Assembly: GCF_017921895.1 (NCBI RefSeq) | Contig: NZ_JAFIDN010000002.1 | Span: 310,001-374,000 of the forward strand | Source of the DNA: Natronogracilivirga saccharolytica | Lineage (GTDB): Bacteria > Bacteroidota > Rhodothermia > Balneolales > Natronogracilivirgulaceae | Reading direction: 5' to 3' | Length of the DNA: 64,000 nt | In this document: positions 18,269-26,888 of the stretch, one piece after another | How the letters are laid out: each line of letters opens with the position of its first letter | Position numbering within the stretch: position 1 is the first letter of the stretch | Position numbers and translations under genes: made by a program | The notes under the pieces: model-generated | What the model was told of the DNA's origin: nothing | The model's input: only the letters and a program-made list of their open reading frames with translations | The model's database searches: none

Positions 18269-18820
18269 ATGAAAAAGCCCGTCGTTGCCACAGCTTCGCT
18301 GGCCGGATGTTTTGGGTGTCACATGTCCCTGCTGGACATTGACGAGCGCATTCTGGATCTGATCGAGCTGGTGGATTTCAACAAATCCCCGATAACTGAT
18401 ATCAAAAGTTTTACCGGAAAATGTGATATCGGGCTGATCGAAGGGGGATGCTGTCTGGATGAAAATGTGCATGTGCTCAAGGATTTCCGGAAACATTGCC
18501 GGATTCTGATTTCTGTCGGAGAGTGTGCTATTATGGGCGGTTTGCCGGCGATGCGCAACGGTATTCCGGTACAGGAGTGCCTGGAAGAAGCATACATCAG
18601 CGGCCCGTCGGTCAAGGATTCCAATCCGGAGAGAATCATACCGAATGACAAGGAGCTTCCGGTGCTGCTGGATCGTGTTTACCCTTGTCACGAAGTGGTC
18701 AAAATGGACTATTTCCTGCCCGGGTGTCCGCCAGATGCCGATCTCATCTGGAATGCCCTGACAGCCTTGCTTGAAAATCGAGAGATAGATCTTCCATACG
18801 AAGTATTCAAATTTGACTGA
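18269..18820 (+). CDS. hoxY: NiFe hydrogenase small subunit HoxY (first hydrogenase)
   Basis: This small subunit carries the 4Fe-4S cluster next to the NiFe site. The ATG at 18269 is chosen because GGAGG sits eight bases before it; the in-frame GTG at 18260 overlaps that site. Cluster ligands counted from this start are C14 and C17 (AGCFGC), C86 (GECA) and C153 (LPGCPP). It has no Tat signal and is short (183 residues), as in cytoplasmic group 3 enzymes. It lies between hoxU and hoxH. Confidence 0.94.
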   Translation: MKKPVVATASLAGCFGCHMSLLDIDERILDLIELVDFNKSPITDIKSFTGKCDIGLIEGGCCLDENVHVLKDFRKHCRILISVGECAIMGGLPAMRNGIPVQECLEEAYISGPSVKDSNPERIIPNDKELPVLLDRVYPCHEVVKMDYFLPGCPPDADLIWNALTALLENREIDLPYEVFKFD

Positions 18821-18873
18821 CAATATTGCAGTTAATAATCTGATAAAAAGTATTTGCAACCGAAGGTGTCTTT

Positions 18874-20349
18874 ATGGGACAGAAAATCACAATTTCTCCA
18901 GTTACCCGTGTTGAAGGACACGGCAAGGTGACCATCCATCTGAACGACAAAGGGCAGGTTACACAAAGCCGCCTGCACATTGTAGAATTCCGCGGCTTCG
19001 AGCGCTTTGTTCAGGGTCGGCCCTATTGGGAGGCGCCTGTGCTGGTGCAGCGCCTGTGCGGCATTTGTCCGGTGAGCCATCATCTCGCCGCAGCGAAAGC
19101 CATGGACGTCATCGTTGGTGCAGGTACGGGTGACGGACTTACCCCGACGGCCGACAAGGTGCGCCGCCTGATGCACTACGGACAGCTCTTCCAGTCTCAT
19201 TCCCTCCATTTTTTCCACCTCGTCTCCCCGGATATTCTTCTTGGCATAGATGCGGATCCGGCAATCCGGAACGTGATTGGCGTTGCAAAGTCATCCGAAT
19301 ACAAAGACCTGGCAGTTCAGGGGGTGATGATGCGCAAGTTTGGTCAGGAAATCATTCAGGCCACGGCAGGTAAAAAAATCCACGGAACCGGGGCGGTGCC
19401 CGGAGGTGTGAACAAGAGCCTGATTCCGGAAGACAGGGACCGGTTTCTGAATGGCGAAGACCCGATGAATATTGACAAAATGATCGAATGGGCGGAAGGT
19501 GCCATCGCACTGTTCCTTGATTATCACAAGAAGCACAAGGAGATGGTGGACAACTTCTCCAAATTTCCCTCCAACCATCTGAGCCTGGTCGGCAATGACG
19601 GGGCGCTTGATCTGTACCACGGCCGTCTGCGAGCGGTGGATCATGAGGGCAAGAAAATCCTGAATGACATTGATTATCAGAATTATCTGGATTATATCGG
19701 CGAAGAGGTGCGCTCCTGGAGCTACATGAAGTTTCCGTATCTTACGAATGTCGGCAAAGAGGAAGGATGGTACCGGGTGGGACCGCTAGCCCGGCTCAAT
19801 ACCTGTGATTACATTCCGACGCCCAAAGCGCAGAAAGCCTTTGAAACCTACAAGGCGTACACCGACGGCAAGCCGAACAACATGTGCATGCACACGCACT
19901 GGGCACGGCTCATTGAAACACTGTTTGCAGCCGAAATGATGAAGGAGCTGCTCAATGATCCGGATATCACGGGAAGCGACATCGAAGTTAAGGGTGATAA
20001 GATATTTGAGGGCATCGGCTTGCTGGAAGCGCCGCGCGGCACGCTTTTTCATCACTACCGCATCAATGAGTTCGACCAGATCACCATGGCCAATCTGATT
20101 GTCTCGACCACCAACAACAACGAGCCTATGAACCGGGCGGTCGGACAGGTGGCGAGGGAGCAGATGAACGGTCAGAAGGAGATTACGGAACCGATGATGA
20201 ATGCGGTGGAGGTGGCGATCCGCGCCTATGATCCGTGTCTGAGCTGTGCCACTCATGCGCTGGGCCAGATGCCGCTTGAGCTTGAGCTTTATGATGCAAC
20301 AGACCGGCTGATTGATCAGAAAGCCCGCTATATTGACACACCCGGCTGA
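18874..20349 (+). CDS. hoxH: NiFe hydrogenase large subunit HoxH (first hydrogenase)
   Basis: This catalytic subunit binds the NiFe centre that splits or forms H2. The L1 motif RLCGICPVSHH gives ligands C62 and C65, and the L2 motif DPCLSCATH gives C455 and C458. After H461 a 30-residue tail beginning ALGQMP should be removed by an endopeptidase after nickel insertion. The N-terminal TRVEGHGKVT is typical. The length of 491 residues and the soluble neighbours place it in group 3d (bidirectional NAD-linked). The protease gene hoxW follows 24 bp later. Confidence 0.96.
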   Translation: MGQKITISPVTRVEGHGKVTIHLNDKGQVTQSRLHIVEFRGFERFVQGRPYWEAPVLVQRLCGICPVSHHLAAAKAMDVIVGAGTGDGLTPTADKVRRLMHYGQLFQSHSLHFFHLVSPDILLGIDADPAIRNVIGVAKSSEYKDLAVQGVMMRKFGQEIIQATAGKKIHGTGAVPGGVNKSLIPEDRDRFLNGEDPMNIDKMIEWAEGAIALFLDYHKKHKEMVDNFSKFPSNHLSLVGNDGALDLYHGRLRAVDHEGKKILNDIDYQNYLDYIGEEVRSWSYMKFPYLTNVGKEEGWYRVGPLARLNTCDYIPTPKAQKAFETYKAYTDGKPNNMCMHTHWARLIETLFAAEMMKELLNDPDITGSDIEVKGDKIFEGIGLLEAPRGTLFHHYRINEFDQITMANLIVSTTNNNEPMNRAVGQVAREQMNGQKEITEPMMNAVEVAIRAYDPCLSCATHALGQMPLELELYDATDRLIDQKARYIDTPG

Positions 20350-20373
20350 CGGAGGCGGGATTAATTATACATC

Positions 20374-20877
20374 ATGGCTGAATCCGGCAACATATTGATT
20401 TACGGATACGGGAATCCCGGGCGGCAGGATGACGGCCTGGGCAATGAAATAATCGGGCTGGCCGGGGATTGGGCTAAACGCGAGGGGATCAAAGGTCTGG
20501 CGCTGGATTCAAACTATCAGCTGCAGGTTGAGGATGTGACCATGATCCACGACCGTGATCTGGTGATATTTGTGGATGCCAGTATGCGTCAGGATATTGC
20601 CGACTACCGGCTGGAGCCGGTTCAGGCCGATCCGCGGGCAACTTTCACCATGCACTCGGTGGCTCCCGGTTATATCCTCGCGCTGTGCCGGGAGATTTAC
20701 GGGCAGCATCCTCCCGCCTATTTGCTGCATATCCGCGGTCACGAGTGGGAAATAAACGAACCGATATCTGATAAGGCCAGGGAGAACCTGCAAAAAGCCT
20801 GGGTGCGGCTCCGAAGGCTTATCAGAAAACCGGAAAAAGCCATGTCAGCCATAGATGATTTCAATTCTGCGGAGTAA
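20374..20877 (+). CDS. hoxW: Hydrogenase maturation endopeptidase (HoxW/HyaD family)
   Basis: This nickel-dependent protease cuts the C-terminal tail of the large subunit once the NiFe centre is built. The N-terminal GYGNPGRQDDGLG is the family motif, with D20 at the usual metal-ligand position. D68 in FVDAS and H94 in TMHSVAP are the likely other ligands. The length of 167 residues is normal. It follows hoxH directly, as in hoxFUYHWI operons. It is the only such protease in the window, although two large subunits with different tails are encoded. Confidence 0.92.
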   Translation: MAESGNILIYGYGNPGRQDDGLGNEIIGLAGDWAKREGIKGLALDSNYQLQVEDVTMIHDRDLVIFVDASMRQDIADYRLEPVQADPRATFTMHSVAPGYILALCREIYGQHPPAYLLHIRGHEWEINEPISDKARENLQKAWVRLRRLIRKPEKAMSAIDDFNSAE

Positions 20878-20898
20878 ACCCTAACCGGAGGTGCCGTT

Positions 20899-21882
20899 AT
20901 GAAACTGTCGACACGTTATCTTGGACTCGAGTTGCGAAATCCGCTGGTCATGAGCGCATCGCCACTCAGCAGCAATATGGAAAATCTTCGTGCATGTGAT
21001 GAACACGGAATTGGCGCCGTGGTCTTCCAGTCCCTGTTCGAGGAGCAGATCCAGAATGAAATGGACATGATGCTGGATAAGGATGACATGTATTTCTGGT
21101 ATCCGGAAGCCGCTGAACTGGTAAAGGAGATCACAGGCGACCAGATGATCAGGCCCTATCTAAAGCGGATAGAGACTGCGAAAAAGGAGGTTTCAATGCC
21201 GGTGATCGCAAGCATCAACTGCCATAGTGCCGGCAGCTGGACCGCATTCGCCAAACAGATTGAGGATGCCGGAGCAGATGCCCTGGAGCTCAATATCGCG
21301 ACGCACCTGCCTTACGAAGATGAGATGGATGACCGCACAATTGAGCAGATACAGTCGGATATTGTCAGAGCAGTCAAAAAACAGACCAGCATACCGGTAG
21401 CGGTGAAAATGGGTCCGTATTACACCAATATCATCCGCGCCGCACGAAAACTGACGGATGCAGGCGCTGACGGCTTGGTTCTTTTCAACCGGTTTTATCA
21501 GCCGGATATCGACATTGAAAAAATTGCTTTAGGCTCTGACAATTACATGAGTGCTCCGGAGGAAATGCTTCAGTCACTCAGGTGGATAGGCATTCTTTCC
21601 CCGCAGCTGACGTGCGATTTTGCCGCATCAACCGGCATCCACAGCTATGAACAGGTGATCAAGCAGCTTCTGGCCGGTGCAACGGTCACCCAGATCTGCA
21701 CAACGCTCTACAAGCGGGGTTTTGATTATATTCCGTGGATACTGGAGGATCTCAGGGGATGGATGAAAGAGAAGGGCTACGCTTCGGTGGATGAATTCCG
21801 CGGAATCATTGCGGATGACAGACTGAGCTCGCCCAAATTTGAGCAAATTCAGTTTATCAGGAAAAACACGGTTCTTGACTGA
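20899..21882 (+). CDS. Dihydroorotate-dehydrogenase-like FMN protein in the hox operon
   Basis: The 327-residue protein is a TIM-barrel flavoprotein of the dihydroorotate dehydrogenase superfamily: N-terminal LGLELRNPLVMSASPLS, VIASINCHS, VAVKMGP with K170, and the C-terminal phosphate-binding GAT segment. The pyrimidine enzymes carry an N-x-S-C-P-N loop; here that position reads NIATHLP (132-138), so orotate chemistry is doubtful. The gene follows hoxW by 21 bp with a strong GGAGG site, so it belongs to the hydrogenase operon. A role in electron transfer from the hydrogenase to an unknown oxidised substrate is inference. Confidence 0.8.
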   Translation: MKLSTRYLGLELRNPLVMSASPLSSNMENLRACDEHGIGAVVFQSLFEEQIQNEMDMMLDKDDMYFWYPEAAELVKEITGDQMIRPYLKRIETAKKEVSMPVIASINCHSAGSWTAFAKQIEDAGADALELNIATHLPYEDEMDDRTIEQIQSDIVRAVKKQTSIPVAVKMGPYYTNIIRAARKLTDAGADGLVLFNRFYQPDIDIEKIALGSDNYMSAPEEMLQSLRWIGILSPQLTCDFAASTGIHSYEQVIKQLLAGATVTQICTTLYKRGFDYIPWILEDLRGWMKEKGYASVDEFRGIIADDRLSSPKFEQIQFIRKNTVLD

Positions 21883-21886
21883 TGCA

Positions 21887-21907
21887 GGCTGTTGATGTCA
21901 AACAGCC
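21887..21907. terminator. Hairpin between the convergent hox operon and hypB
   Basis: GGCTGTT (21887-21893) and AACAGCC (21901-21907) form a 7-bp stem with a 7-nt loop just after the stop of the dihydroorotate-dehydrogenase-like gene. No T-run follows on either strand. It could act as a bidirectional terminator between the two convergent operons. Confidence 0.4.
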
Positions 21908-21938
21908 CGGATGACGCGTAACCAGATCTTTCCGGACA

Positions 21939-22901
21939 TTAGTGGTTTTTGACCGCTTTCAGAGATTTCAGCCAGTCGGTCCAGGTGTCCATGCCTTCTC
22001 CTGTGTATGCCGATACCTCGAAGAAACGTATGCCGGGGTTGATGCGCCGGGCGTATTCCCTGGCTTTTTCAAGGTCAAAAGGCACATGCGGCAGCAGATC
22101 GATCTTGTTGATTATGCAGTAGTCCGCATTCCGGAAAATGGTGGGGTATTTTGCCGGCTTGTCATCGCCTTCGGGAACGCTGAACATAACGATCCGGTGC
22201 GACTCGCCGAGGTCGAAGAGCGCCGGACAGACAAGGTTTCCGACATTTTCAATCAGCAGCAACGACTCCGGTCCGGGATCAAGCTGCTTCATTGCGCTGT
22301 TGATCATTGAGGCATCCAGATGACATCCGCTGCCGGTATTGATCTGCACAACCGGCACGCCGGTGGCATCAATACGCTCGGCATCATTCATGGTCTGCTG
22401 ATCACCCTCGATGACAAAAAACGGGATTTTATCTTTGAGCTTCCCAAGGGTTTTTTCCAGCAGGGTTGTTTTTCCCGCGCCCGGTGAACTGATGAAATTC
22501 AGGGCGGTTATCCCTTTGGCCTCAAGATAGCCCCTGTTGCGCTCGGCCAGCAGATTGTTGTGCGATAAGATATCCTGCTCCAGACGTATTTCACGGGCTT
22601 TGGGCGAATCCTGATGTCCGTGATGATGCTCATGATTGTTATCATGGTGGTGATGATTGCCGTGGTGGTGAGCATGAATGTGACCGGTACGATCATGATG
22701 GTGATGATGATGGTCATGATGCACATGATCATGGCCATGCTCGTGAGCCCCGTGTTGGCCATGGTTGTGCGTATGTTGACCATGGGGACCGTGATGGTGG
22801 TGTGTCCCGTGGTGATGCTCATGGCCGTTGTCGTGTTTTTGTCCTGGCCGGCGAATGGTTACGCCGCCTTCGGTATCGCTGCATCCGCAAGTTCCGCACA
22901 T
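21939..22901 (-). CDS. hypB: Nickel-inserting GTPase HypB with long histidine-rich domain
   Basis: HypB delivers nickel to the hydrogenase large subunit with HypA, using GTP. It opens with MCGTCGC, the high-affinity nickel motif. Residues 23-97 then hold about 40 histidines in 75 residues, a likely nickel store. The GTPase domain follows: P-loop SSPGAGKTTLLEKT, EGDQQTMNDAERI, the metal-site GSGCHLDA, and the NKIDLLPH guanine motif. The total of 320 residues is long because of the His tract. It is the last gene of the fusion gene-hypA-hypB operon, separated from hypA by 134 bp with no other gene. Confidence 0.96.
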   Translation of the reverse strand: MCGTCGCSDTEGGVTIRRPGQKHDNGHEHHHGTHHHHGPHGQHTHNHGQHGAHEHGHDHVHHDHHHHHHDRTGHIHAHHHGNHHHHDNNHEHHHGHQDSPKAREIRLEQDILSHNNLLAERNRGYLEAKGITALNFISSPGAGKTTLLEKTLGKLKDKIPFFVIEGDQQTMNDAERIDATGVPVVQINTGSGCHLDASMINSAMKQLDPGPESLLLIENVGNLVCPALFDLGESHRIVMFSVPEGDDKPAKYPTIFRNADYCIINKIDLLPHVPFDLEKAREYARRINPGIRFFEVSAYTGEGMDTWTDWLKSLKAVKNH

Positions 22902-23035
22902 AAGGCGCTCCGATTTTTACGGTCTGAAGGGCTGGAAAAATAATATCTGATGCTTACAAGCAACATACACAATTCGCCGATTGAGTGCAACGAATCAGTG
23001 TGCATAACGTCCGTTTAAAACAGCTTTAAAGCAGC

Positions 23036-23377
23036 TCAGACCACGCTCAGTGATGCAACACGCAGCTCCTTGCCCTGTATGATTTCCAGAGAAGCCGACG
23101 GGCACTCCGGACACAAATCTATATAGTCGGATACCGGGTACTCCCTGCCGCACGTGCGGCACGATCCGCGCGCGGGGATCTCCCGGATCGAAATCCTGGC
23201 CTGCTCTGCCACCGAATTGCGGACTGCTTCCTGCAATGCAAACTCAAGGGCATCCACTACAACGCCCGACAGCGCCCCCACGTCAATCTGCAGATCTGTA
23301 ACCCGCTCTGCACCGGCCTTCCGGACTTCCAAAGTGGCAATATCAACGATATTTATCGCAATGGAGAGCTCATGCAT
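23036..23377 (-). CDS. hypA: Nickel metallochaperone HypA
   Basis: HypA binds nickel through His2 and the N-terminus and hands it over with HypB. The protein starts MHELSIA, as required, and carries a zinc site with two CxxC pairs, C73/C76 (CRTC) and C89/C92 (CPEC). Its 113 residues match the family. It begins nine bases after the stop of the TrmO-FmdE fusion and precedes hypB, so all three are probably co-transcribed. It should serve both hydrogenases of the window. Confidence 0.95.
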   Translation of the reverse strand: MHELSIAINIVDIATLEVRKAGAERVTDLQIDVGALSGVVVDALEFALQEAVRNSVAEQARISIREIPARGSCRTCGREYPVSDYIDLCPECPSASLEIIQGKELRVASLSVV

Positions 23378-23386
23378 GCAGACACC

Positions 23387-24592
23387 TCATGTTTGGTTTT
23401 CCAGACGGATGCCGCCGCCGTCCAGCGTTCCGGGACGAACACGGGCGCAGTCAAAGCAAAGAATGGCAGCGTTGTTGTGAGAATTTACCGGTTGCGGGGC
23501 TGCGGCGGATGGTGTTCCTGCGGATGTCTCCGGTTTTGATTCAGAACCCCCTGATCCGGCATTCGCTGGTACACGGACGGTACGGGTCGCCATGACATCT
23601 TCACCACAGTGATGGCACTTTTCGCTGTGATGCGACGGTGCATAATCCGGCACCGTCACGGTTACCCTTTTCGTATCAAACAACGTGTCAAAATCAAGTT
23701 CCAGGGTGCCGAAGGAGCGTTCTGTGCCACTTTGCTTGTAGGCCGCAACTGCTTCTTCAGAACGATCCTTATTTTTAATCACCTGCTCATAGAGCTCCTC
23801 GAATCCGGGAAAGGAAGACCGGATGTAATCGCGGGACTCCGGCCGCGAGATGATCCGCAGGCCATTGCCGCTTCGGTCAGCCAGCGTAAAGGCGGTTTTG
23901 CCGACATCCCGGAAAATGAGTCCGTTGTTTCCGAGAGAACATCCGGTAACTATCTGTACACCATCGGCAAAACAATTATTGGTTTCGACGATGGCGAGCA
24001 GGTCTTCCAGCCCGTCGGATTCCGGCCCGTTTTCATCGCGCAGATGACGCATGGCATGTGTGGCCGCCATAACTCCCATGGCCAGCCCGGGACAGTAATG
24101 TCCGTGCATGGCTGCAGCAGTCATGAGCAGTGACCGGGTGTCATTGGCCATGATCTGTTTGCGGATCGCCCGGCGTGGCTGTTTCTTCCGGATGGACTCG
24201 TGAACCGGTCCGGCAGCATCCAGCAGAGAGGTGTCAGGCGCCTTGATGTCCAGCACCGGTGTATTGTCAACTGCATCGAGACCGGTAACATAAAGAGTGT
24301 TGCCCTCACGGCGTTCCAGCTGTACTGTGGTGATGCCGATAGGATTGGGACGGACGGGCGACCGGCTGGCAAACGCGCCGTCAGGTTCCCGGCTGCGGGA
24401 TTGATGAAAGAAAAAAATGATGTCAATGTATTGATGCTGCTCCAGTCCGTGCAGACCTGCGGTCATTTCGTCATTCAGGATGATTCGGCTGGTTTTGTGC
24501 TTGTATTCATAAGCCCTGTCAACATCGGTTGCCTCATTCCGGATGACACCGACGGGAGTAAAAGTGCAGGAAGTTGTGTTCATGGCTGGCAT
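23387..24592 (-). CDS. Fusion of a TrmO-type methyltransferase domain with an FmdE domain
   Basis: Residues 8-140 match the TrmO/TsaA (tRNA m6t6A methyltransferase) family: FTPVGVIRNE, GLEQHQYIDIIFFFHQS, ASRSPVRPNPIG, and TPVLDIKAPD. Residues 150-312 match FmdE, named after subunit E of formylmethanofuran dehydrogenase: MHGHYCPGLAMG (162-173), NNCFADGVQ, TGCSLGNN and KTAFTL. A C-terminal zinc ribbon has CHHC at 326-329 and CFDC at 379-382. A Ser/Pro/Gly-rich stretch of roughly 40 residues is inserted between the two pairs. ATGs at residues 1 and 4 are both possible starts. It leads the hypAB operon. FmdE proteins outside methanogens have no settled role, so the function is unknown; metal or redox cofactor handling is a guess. 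Confidence 0.82.
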   Translation of the reverse strand: MPAMNTTSCTFTPVGVIRNEATDVDRAYEYKHKTSRIILNDEMTAGLHGLEQHQYIDIIFFFHQSRSREPDGAFASRSPVRPNPIGITTVQLERREGNTLYVTGLDAVDNTPVLDIKAPDTSLLDAAGPVHESIRKKQPRRAIRKQIMANDTRSLLMTAAAMHGHYCPGLAMGVMAATHAMRHLRDENGPESDGLEDLLAIVETNNCFADGVQIVTGCSLGNNGLIFRDVGKTAFTLADRSGNGLRIISRPESRDYIRSSFPGFEELYEQVIKNKDRSEEAVAAYKQSGTERSFGTLELDFDTLFDTKRVTVTVPDYAPSHHSEKCHHCGEDVMATRTVRVPANAGSGGSESKPETSAGTPSAAAPQPVNSHNNAAILCFDCARVRPGTLDGGGIRLENQT

Positions 24593-24725
24593 GTAATCTG
24601 ATGCGGATCTTTTGTGAAATATCAGAAATATCCCGGTGCAAGTCAGCAGTCCCGGACGAATTTTCCGGTTTTATGATGAGTTGCTGAATTTTTGGGGAGA
24701 GCCTTCTGCTTAAAAGTTTATGTAC

Positions 24726-25940
24726 TCACACAAAAACCCCGGCAACCAGTGCTGCAACGACAATCAGCGGTGCCGGAATCTTGCCGGATGCGAGCAGTAT
24801 GACAGAGATAACAACGGCAATAATGTTTTCCGGTTGGAAGCCACTGGCCTGCATCAGGATAATTGCCGCTGAAGCAATGAGTCCCCCGGCAACGGCATTG
24901 ATCCCTTTCAAAGAAATACGGATAGCATGAATTTGCTTGAGCTGTTCCCATACGGGATAAACAAAATAGATCAGAAGCAAACCCGGCAGGAAGATACCGA
25001 TACCACCGGCCATGGCTCCCCCGATCTGCAACAAGGCTGTTCCGTCACGAGCCGCCATGCCACCGGCATAAGCGGCAAAACTGAACATCGGTCCGGGCAG
25101 TCCCTGAACCAGACCATAACCGGTCAGAAACTCTTCGTTGGACAGGTATTCCCGAATTTGAACCAGTTCGGAATGTATCAGGGGAATGACAACCTGTCCG
25201 CCGCCGAAGACAAGATATCCGTACCGGTAAAAATGCTCGAAAAGCTGAACAATCCGGTTATCGGATACTCCGGCCACAATCAGAGCGCAAAAAGCCACTG
25301 CTGCAAATATAATAAAGTATCTCCATGGTGGATTGAGCCGCACACGGTTCCAGATGTCCGATTCCCGGGAAACAAGAATACTGATCAGCCCGCCTGTGAT
25401 CAGCACGACGGGAAATATCCAGGGATCGCGGAGGAACCATGTTGTTGCGGCACCAAATAACAGGAGCAGAGCCGTGGTGGTGTCGTTAACAACCTTTTTT
25501 CCAATCCGGAAGGTTGCAACAATGATAAATCCAACGGCCATCGGTCCGATGAATCGCAGGATGTCATCAGAAATCTCCCGGGCTGCGAGAAACTGATAAA
25601 GAAAGGAAAGTGCGGTCATTGCAGTGAGTACCGGCAAAGCCCAGACAAGCATTGTCAGGAAAGCGAGCAGGGGTCCTCCGGTTTTGTGCCCGACGGCGAT
25701 TATGGTCTGTGTACTGGTCGGACCCGGCAGTATGCTGCATAGTGCTATAAGTTCTACCAGTTCGTTTTCGGTCAGGTATTTTTTCCTGGCTACCAGCTGA
25801 TCAAGAAAAACACTGTAATGCGCTTCAGGCCCGCCGTAGGCACCCAGCGAGCAGATAAGGACATCCTTCAGAAAGGTACTTCTTTTTACAGGGTGCTCCG
25901 GTCCTGCTTCTTGTTCACCGGTTTGCGCAGAAACATTCAT
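24726..25940 (-). CDS. chrA: Chromate transporter, long two-domain form
   Basis: This is an inner-membrane protein of the CHR family, which exports chromate in resistant bacteria. The 404 residues contain two homologous halves with about ten to twelve hydrophobic segments. The N-terminal half has the family motif around LGAYGGPEAHY and LCSILPGPTSTQT; the second half repeats it as VFGGGQVVIPLI and GYGLVQGLPGPMF. It is transcribed leftward, upstream of the iron-type ABC genes' far end and 133 bp from the fusion gene. Nothing in the context ties it to hydrogen metabolism. Some family members move sulfate or other anions, so the substrate is tentative. Confidence 0.87.
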   Translation of the reverse strand: MNVSAQTGEQEAGPEHPVKRSTFLKDVLICSLGAYGGPEAHYSVFLDQLVARKKYLTENELVELIALCSILPGPTSTQTIIAVGHKTGGPLLAFLTMLVWALPVLTAMTALSFLYQFLAAREISDDILRFIGPMAVGFIIVATFRIGKKVVNDTTTALLLLFGAATTWFLRDPWIFPVVLITGGLISILVSRESDIWNRVRLNPPWRYFIIFAAVAFCALIVAGVSDNRIVQLFEHFYRYGYLVFGGGQVVIPLIHSELVQIREYLSNEEFLTGYGLVQGLPGPMFSFAAYAGGMAARDGTALLQIGGAMAGGIGIFLPGLLLIYFVYPVWEQLKQIHAIRISLKGINAVAGGLIASAAIILMQASGFQPENIIAVVISVILLASGKIPAPLIVVAALVAGVFV

Positions 25941-26033
25941 CTGTTAAAGTTGTGATGTGCTTTGGGAGTTTTTGCGGCCCGCCCGCTTATCAGCAAGTAC
26001 TGGCAAGAGTTGTCTGACGCTATGTCCGGCATG

Positions 26034-26831
26034 TTAATTATTGGTATGGTTTGAGTGCTGTGAAGCAGGTATCTCCCGCCGGGGCAGAACCCAGATGTAT
26101 TTGTCATCACGACGCACCTGCACCTGCACTCCGTACAGTTTCCGGATGTTGTTTTCGGTAATTATATCCGGTCCGCCATCGGCAAAAAGGCGCCCCTCTT
26201 TCATCATGAGAATCCGGGAGCTGTACATTGCGGCGGTATTAATATCGTGAATCGCCATGATGATGGTTATACCGCTCCGGGCCAGTGACTCCAGAAGCTC
26301 CAGCACCTCCATCTGGTATCTGAGGTCGAGGTTGGCTGTGGGTTCATCAAGCAGAAGGATTTTGGGTTCCTGAGCCAGTGCTCGTGCGATGAAAACCCGC
26401 TGCTGCTGTCCGCCACTCAGTTTGGTGATGTCGCGATCGGCAATATGTTCAAGGTTCAAGTCGTGCAGAATGCGGGAGGTTACCTGCAGATCGTGCTGAC
26501 CGGGTTTCCAGTGGATGTGAGGTTTGCGCCCGAGAAGCACCGCATCAAAAACCCGTGCCGGTACCATTTTTTGCTCTGTTTGCGGAACATAGGCGATCAT
26601 CCCGGCCCGTTCACGGGGACGGATATCCTGCAGTGTGCGATCGCCGAGTATGACACTTCCCTTTTGCGGTACCTGAATTCCGTTAAGACACTTTATCAGT
26701 GTACTTTTTCCGGAGCCGTTCGGGCCCACCAGCGCCGCAAATTCGCCGTCTTCAAAGTTCGTGGCAATATCCTGCAGTACCGGTATCCCTTTCTCGTATT
26801 GAAACGTGATATGTTCAAGTGTGATGCGCAT
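26034..26831 (-). CDS. ABC transporter ATP-binding protein (metal-chelate type)
   Basis: The protein hydrolyses ATP to drive import through the FecCD-type permease encoded just upstream. Counting from the ATG at 26831, Walker A GPNGSGKST is at 36-44, the signature LSGGQQQR at 138-145 and Walker B ILLLDEPT at 158-165, followed by the H-loop AIHDIN. The upstream in-frame start at 26867 is a TTG and adds a dozen unconserved residues, so it is rejected. The 265 residues fit FecE/BtuD/FhuC proteins. It is the last gene of the TonB receptor-binding protein-permease-ATPase set. Confidence 0.92.
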   Translation of the reverse strand: MRITLEHITFQYEKGIPVLQDIATNFEDGEFAALVGPNGSGKSTLIKCLNGIQVPQKGSVILGDRTLQDIRPRERAGMIAYVPQTEQKMVPARVFDAVLLGRKPHIHWKPGQHDLQVTSRILHDLNLEHIADRDITKLSGGQQQRVFIARALAQEPKILLLDEPTANLDLRYQMEVLELLESLARSGITIIMAIHDINTAAMYSSRILMMKEGRLFADGGPDIITENNIRKLYGVQVQVRRDDKYIWVLPRREIPASQHSNHTNN

Positions 26832-26888
26832 GTGTGATAATGTATGAGAGTCACGGTAAAGCGGCAATGTCGGGTTGATGCGTGCGTG

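Noticed and set aside
17552-18859. A 435-codon open frame antisense to hoxU and hoxY
   Set aside because: Both genes on the other strand are certain, with all cluster ligands. The antisense frame has no recognisable domain and reflects codon bias of the true genes.
22614-22943. Plus-strand frame that looks like a membrane protein rich in Met, Val and Ile
   Set aside because: It is the complement of the His codons (CAT/CAC) of the HypB tract, which read as ATG/GTG. It is an artefact of that tract.
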